NCBI GenBank assembly: GCA_001599595.1
Contig: BCHH01000003.1
Location: 3,653,619 to 3,717,618, forward strand
Reading direction: 5' to 3'
Origin: Beverwykella pulmonaria
Taxonomy: Eukaryota > Ascomycota > Dothideomycetes > Pleosporales > Melanommataceae
DNA length: 64,000 nt
The translations under genes and the position numbers were made by a program. The notes under the pieces were generated by a model. That model did no database searches and was not told where the DNA came from. It saw only the letters and a program-made list of their open reading frames with translations. Of this stretch, positions 58,864-64,000 are shown one piece after another; position 1 is the stretch's first letter; every line of letters starts with the position of its first letter.

Positions 58864-59894
58864 ATGTCTCCACCTTCAGCAACGACGCCCACCAATGACG
58901 ACTCAACCAAGGCCTCGAGCATCGCAACCCATGAGCCGGGGCTCGACAAGGCCTCGGCGAAAGTCAAGATGCCGAAATTTCCTGGACCTCCCAAATTCGA
59001 TGATCCATACAAGGAGCGCGCGTATTTGAAGGGCAGACTCGCGGCGGCGTTCAGGATCTTTGGGAAATATGGGTTTGATGAGGGGGTTGCGGGTCATATT
59101 ACTCTGCGCGTACGTCCCTCTTCTTGCCGTCTCTCGTCTGGAATGGCAGTGGGATGGGTCTCGATACGTATACTGACATGAGCTGCAGGACCCCGTCGAT
59201 CCCACAACCTTCTGGGTCAACCCCTTCGGCGTGGCCTTCAGTCTGATCAAAGCGTCCGATCTGATCCTCGTGTCCGAAGAAGGCGAGGTTATCGACGGCG
59301 GGCCATGTCGCCTACTCAATTCCGCGGCGTACATGATCCACAGCGCAATCCACCAGGCCAGGCCAGACGTCAATGCCGCGGCGCATAGCCATAGCATTTA
59401 TGGACGCAGCTTTTGCTCGCTGGGCAGGAAGCTGGATACGATTACGCAAGACTCTTGTGCTTTCTACAACGTAAGTATATGAATCATGCACAGCTACGGG
59501 CTTGTGTGATGAAGGAGAAGCTAACTGGCATGTTCAGGACCATGTGCTCTACGAGTCCTTCAACGGCATCGTGCTCGCGGCCGAAGAAGGCCAAAACATT
59601 GCCAAAGCGCTCGGAAGCAACAAAGCTGCGCTCCTGCAGAACCACGGCCTGCTTACGTGCGGGCAAACCATCGAAGAGACAGTGTTCTGGTTCGTGAGCC
59701 TAGAGAAGTGCTGCCATGCGCAGCTGCTAGCTGATGCGGCGGCGGCGGGCAGAGGCGGCGCGACGGTCAAGATTGGGGAGGAGGAGGCAGCGTTCACGTA
59801 CAAAGCGGTGGGGACGCCGCTAGCGGGGTGGTTCAGTGCGAAGCCCATGTTTGACCTTATTCACAAGGAGACGGGCGGGGATTATCTGGAGTGA
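58864..59894 (+). CDS. Class II aldolase/adducin-family protein
   Basis: Three exons, 58864-59109, 59189-59470 and 59538-59894, give 294 residues. The domain (about 55-250) has GHITLRDPVDPTTFWVNPFG, the metal-binding AAAHSHSIYGRSFCS (His-x-His) and the third ligand in AALLQNHGLLTCGQTIEE. Bacterial relatives are zinc aldolases such as fuculose-phosphate aldolase; fungal cytosolic members, including fission-yeast Mug14, have no firmly known reaction. Intron 1 splits the block exactly after ITLR. The N-terminal 40 residues are Ser/Thr-rich and probably disordered. Substrate unknown. Confidence 0.88.
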
Positions 59895-60747
59895 AGTTGC
59901 ATGGTGGACGGGCGGGCATCTTGGGCGACTACTTTTTGTCTTCTTCTTTTTTTTTATTGAACTGCTGTTGTTGCTGCATGCGATCATCATGTCTTCTTAT
60001 ACGGGGTTACATACGAGTTTCTTACCTTGGTCAGATCAGTGCTCGCTGGCCATACTTCCGCTGCAGGGACCAATTCACCCGAGGCCTGCTGACCAGGCCA
60101 TTCCTGTTCCGGAGTCGTGCCTCGGACCTGAGATGTTGACCAACAATCGAGCGCTGTGCGAAGCACTCTTGTTTGCGAGCCACTCGACGGGTCTCACCGT
60201 GGTAGAATTACACCTTGTTGTGGTGCCACATTCTCCTAATTATCCATCATCTTCGACAATCACATGCCAATGGCTCAGGCTGCAGCTAGGACCACCCGCC
60301 GGCCGAAGATCGGACAAACTGCTGCATGGTTTACTTTTTTCCTACTCAGCCCACGTGCAGAGCAGACACGTCGAGAGGACTGGCCGGGGGAGTATCTCCG
60401 GCGCGGCGTGGAGACAGTGGTTTGCGGAGGGAAGAAAAAAAAACCCACACGCTTCTGTTGCGTTGTGCATGGCTTCACTGCTCCAGGCCCCTCACTTTCC
60501 AAGCCCCACGCATGACCACCTGCCCATAGCTTAGCTTGGGGTAGCTCCGCTCTCCCACAAAAACATCAACACGCCTCCTTCTCCAGGCACGGCGGCCGTG
60601 ACAGCGTCCACCACACACGCTCGTTGCTAGCCTCGCTCCTCGTTGAAGTACCAAGCACCGCCTGCAGTGCATGCGCCGGTAGCACCCCCGTCGCCCGTCT
60701 TTTGCTCCGACGGTGCCCGTCGCCAGAGCCGCCTTTCCGCCTGCAGC
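59895..60747. other. Intergenic
   Basis: 3' flank of the aldolase-like gene and long GC-rich leader/promoter of the phosphatase gene. A long open frame 59836-60534 overlaps the aldolase stop in another frame and looks non-coding. No motif found. Confidence 0.5.
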
Positions 60748-63107
60748 ATGGCCAAAGGCCCAGACGTTGTCATTGTCGCGAGGTGCGTCGCGCTCCGGCT
60801 CCGGCGCCAGCTCCTGCTCCCGTCTCCTGCTCCCGCCATTCTTTCCCGATCCCTGGCGCTGACCTTGTGCGACCCAGACATGGCGCCCGCCTCGACGCCG
60901 CCGACAAGACCTGGCATCTGACCTCCCCAACGCCCTACGACCCCCCTCTCACCTACGGCGGCTGGTCGCAGTCAAAGGCCCTTGGCCAGCGGATAGCCAG
61001 TCTGCTCCATGCCCGCGACCTCGAGCTCGAGAAGGCCAATGGGCCCGATGCCGACCTCTCCCAACTCGAGTTCAGCCCGCTGGATGGCGAAAAGGGCCCG
61101 AAGCGGGGGCAGTCGAGCGGCATGCCGGCGAAGAAGAGAAGACACAAGATCGTGATCCACTCGAGTCCGTATCTTCGGTGCATACAAACTTCGACGGCCA
61201 TTGCCGCGGGCATATCGCAGTTCCAGCCCCCGGTGCCGCAGCCGGCGAAGGACAAGGCTACTGTTCATGGGAACTCGCCGTTGCGGACGCCCGCTGCACA
61301 ATCGCCCGCCGCCCAACCTGTGCCCGTCCTGGAACCACTCGCAGACGCCAATCTGGAGGTCTTCCCCAAGCCGCACGTAGGGCCCGACAGGATCCTCCTC
61401 CGCATCGATGCATTTCTTGGCGAATGGCTCTCCCCAGACTACTACGAGGATATCACGCCCCCTCCGAACTCGACCATGATGGTGGCAGGGGCGAAGGCGG
61501 ATTTACTGCGGAGAGGGGACTATATTGAGCTCCAGCCCAACGCCAATGCTCACCACACCAACAACACCAAAGGCCACTTTCCCGGGGGCTGGGTGAAGAG
61601 CGGCGCACCATCGACCGTCAACAGCCGGAAGAACACCGAGGATGGGCCCATGGCCTCTTTGGGGAGTCTCGCGCAGGCATTGCCGCTTCGAGAGCGATCG
61701 GGCAGCCAAGGAAGCATTGCCAGCCACACCTCGAGGACGAGCCAGAAAGGAGCCTGCACACTATCGACAGCACACAAAGCTCCCGATCACATATACGACC
61801 CGCCCGTACCCTCATACGCACTTTCTCCCTCGGATCCAATACCCAGAGGTTACGTCGCACACGCACGAGATGCTTGTATTGATGTAGATTTCCAATGGGA
61901 CAGCATGCGCGCGCCTCAAGACTGGGGCGATGGCGGCGAATATGGGGACGAATGGAGCACCATGCACAAACGTTTTCGGAGAGGCCTAGCGGGCATGATG
62001 GCCTGGTATAGGGAGCATGGCTCCCTGCCACCAAAAGACTTGTTCAAAGGATTCACCTTCAGAGAGCATGCACCGGCGTTCCTTCATCACGCCTCAGACC
62101 CCGGCCCGAATGGAAACACTACCGCGGAAGAAGACGAGGATCTCGTCCTCATATTGGTCACGCACGGTGCTGGTTGTAATGCCTTGCTCGGTGCTATAAC
62201 GAATCAGCCTATACTTCTCGACGTTGGCATGGCATCCCTTTCGATGGCTGTCAAGAGACAAGTATCGCGGAAATCAACCGCGCCTGCCACGCCCCAGCGA
62301 CGAACATCCGTCGTAGACGCGGGAATGTCTGAAGACTACGAGATGAGAATGCAGGCCTCGCTCGACCACTTACGGCCCGGCGTCGACCCCTCGAAACTCC
62401 CACAGTCCCAGTCGCCTGGGGTTCTCGCCAACCCATCTCTCGAATATCGCCGCCGCTTTACGGGCTCTAGCACAACCAACAGTCCTATGGACTCGCCATT
62501 TACGCTTCCAGAGCCGTATAGAGGACTGAACAGCGCATTGGGGAGCATGCGACGCAGTTCAACCTCGGGCAGCTCGTCATCTCGGCTGCTTTCGAACAAC
62601 CTAGGTGGTCTCTCATCCCCCGCAACGGGCCTCTGGTCCGGACTCCGCGCCCCTGCGTCTGATAGTACCAGCGAGGGTCGACGCAGCCCAGGCCACGACT
62701 TCGTGCTCAACTTCCGCGATCAACAACCCAGTATCTCCAATCCTTCTCCTCAGACATCCACACACAGTTCCGACACCACGCGAGGAAGCACAAGCTCTAG
62801 CACAACTACGAATGGCAACACGAATGGCAACACGAATGGCGACACTCCGGACGGGAACCAAAACAAGGAAAACGACAGTGAGCAAGAAAAGGACAAGCAT
62901 CATCATAATGAGCACGACGACGTACCCCCGCTTCCTGTGAAGAAGGGGAGAACATTAAGTCAGAGTACGTATGGGCTCTGGGGAGCACCCAAGCCGCAGA
63001 CTAGCCAGCAAGGCCTTTGGGGACCGCCGAGGTTGGATGAGGTTTATAGCCATACGCCTGGGCCGAAGAGGAGGTGGACGGTTACGGAGAGTGAATTTGA
63101 TGGGTAG
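60748..63107 (+). CDS. Histidine-phosphatase (phosphoglycerate-mutase-like) protein with long disordered tail
   Basis: Two exons, 60748-60782 and 60878-63107, give 754 residues. The short first exon codes MAKGPDVVIVAR. Splicing adds HGARLDAADKTW and so makes the RHG catalytic motif across the junction, which confirms both the start and the 95-bp intron. Further family parts are TYGGWSQSKALGQRIA, VIHSSPYLRCIQTSTAIA (second Arg) and LVTHGAGCNALLGAI (second catalytic His). Between these lie two inserts rich in Ser, Pro and Ala. The last 230 residues are Ser/Thr-rich, with a 12-bp repeat coding NGNT three times and an ending KRRWTVTESEFDG. Relatives include fungal phosphatases that act on transcription factors or sugar phosphates; the substrate here is unknown. 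Confidence 0.87.
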
Positions 63108-63562
63108 GGTCGGTGGTAATTTTAATGAGCATGGCAAGTTGAGTGAAGTTATGGGTTGATTAATTGGCGTGGCGCGTGTTGGGTCTCTCGGCTTCTAGTC
63201 TGCATGCGGAGAGGGTTGGATGGCTATGGCAAGGGTATGTCTAACATCTGACTGGATGTAGTTCGTGGCACTTATATCCAAAATTCAACTCCACATTAGC
63301 ATTTATTCGATTGCAAGACTTTGGGGTTACGTGAATGACATCATGCTTGGCACAGCTATATCGCTACAGATAAGCCGGAGATTGTAGGGCCTGGATATCT
63401 CCGTATGTTCAATTAGAAATGTGATTGTGTGATGAAGTTTGGCTTAAGTTGTTGGTAGTAACGGGAGCTACGACTTGCTATATTATCCATTCTTGTACCC
63501 GTGCAAAGGCAATCCTGGAACCCAGCTTGAGCAACTTCGACCTCGGAACCACAATCTATACA
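63108..63562. other. Intergenic
   Basis: 3' flank of the phosphatase gene and promoter of the DUF1989 gene. The frame of the latter runs upstream to 63425 but has no ATG before 63563. Nothing else seen. Confidence 0.5.
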
Positions 63563-64000
63563 ATGACGACTACCATACCAGCCAGGCACGGTGCACACGC
63601 TACGCTTAAATCTGGTCAAAAAATCCGCATCTTCACCCCCTCCGGGCATCAGGTCGTCGACCTCTGGGCTTTCCCTCTCCCTTCCCCTGCTGCCCCCATC
63701 AATTTGCCACCAACGTGGATGTCCATGGCGCAATCCCGCTCCAAACTTTTAAAAATTAGCCCAGTCGTTGGTGACACATTCATCGATACACGCCGCCAGC
63801 CTGTTCTCACCTTAGTTGAGGATACGTCAGGGGGCGTGCACGACATGTTGTTCCCGGCCTGCGATGGCTGGAGGTACACAGGTACGAGCTTTAATTTGCG
63901 GTGTCCATTTCCAGTCTTGAGGGGGGGGGGTTAATATTGAATGTCAACGATGTGGAGGATTGCGCTGACAATTACTGTTTTTTCACGGTGTAGAAGCAGG
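63563..64000 (+). CDS. DUF1989 (urea-carboxylase-associated) family protein, partial
   Basis: Exon 1 is 63563-63881, followed by an intron (63882-63993) and the first bases of exon 2 at the window edge. The protein begins MTTTIPARHGAHATLKSGQ, then IFTPSGHQVVDLWAF, LKISPVVGDTFIDTRRQPVL and GGVHDMLFPACDGWRYT. This is the start of DUF1989, found beside urea carboxylase in bacteria and in many fungal proteins of unknown function. The domain core should continue beyond the window. The intron holds a run of about ten G (near 63920), which may be prone to sequencing error. The function is not assigned. Confidence 0.8.

Noticed and set aside
60624..60747. Upstream extension of the phosphatase frame
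   Set aside because: The extended frame reads Cys/Arg/Pro-rich low-complexity sequence. Splicing from ATG 60748 gives a proper beta-strand (DVVIVAR) before the RHG motif.
1..64000. CRISPR arrays, bacterial operons, ribosome binding sites and terminators
   Set aside because: Spliceosomal introns throughout show a eukaryotic chromosome. The tandem repeats seen are coding or microsatellite repeats without spacers.

Overview
This is a stretch of nuclear chromosome from a filamentous ascomycete (Pezizomycotina; a dothideomycete-like fungus is my guess, not something the sequence proves). The evidence is the gene structure (introns mostly 45-70 bp, GTRAGT-type donors, CTAAC/CTRAC branch points, AG acceptors) and fungus-restricted families: a velvet regulator, a Zn2Cys6 factor, fungal NLR-type STAND proteins, an Uds1-domain septation protein and a GH43 secreted enzyme. 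I placed exon borders by eye. Every multi-exon model given here keeps an open frame, and complete models end at a stop codon.

Left part (1-9 kb): the 3' end of a TPR-repeat gene interrupted by one in-frame stop; an intact glycerol-3-phosphate acyltransferase gene; a heavily decayed Hsp70/actin-like ATPase relic; and a velvet-domain gene (best match VosA) on the minus strand. A 5.4-kb stretch with no convincing gene lies upstream of the velvet gene.

Middle (14.5-36 kb): cytochrome P450, secreted GH43 glycosidase, a PHD+MYST histone acetyltransferase (Sas3/Mst2 type), a small five-exon gene for the MWFE/NDUFA1 subunit of complex I that appears to need a 4-nt microexon, an arylamine N-acetyltransferase, an Uds1-domain coiled-coil protein, an ING-type PHD protein and a 5'-nucleotidase-type phosphoesterase. 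The acetyltransferase and the ING protein are both chromatin-acetylation proteins and lie about 7 kb apart.

Right part (36-64 kb): a pogo/Fot1-type transposase relic, then a large Helo-like/NACHT/ankyrin NLR gene with 22 almost identical ankyrin repeats. An amino-acid transporter, a FAD amine oxidase, a conserved membrane protein and an apparently perfect 363-bp inverted repeat follow. From 48.4 to 56 kb is a proline-utilisation cluster: proline dehydrogenase, a Zn2Cys6 regulator, a diverged P5C-reductase-like gene and P5C dehydrogenase. Each promoter region of this cluster carries a CGG-N8-CCG element, and a fourth copy lies upstream of the FAD oxidase. The end holds a class II aldolase-like gene, a histidine phosphatase with a long disordered tail, and the start of a DUF1989 gene cut by the window edge.

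The most interesting items are the 4-nt microexon, the perfect inverted repeat, the shared CGG-N8-CCG elements with the odd P5CR-like paralogue, and the repeat homogenisation in the NLR gene.
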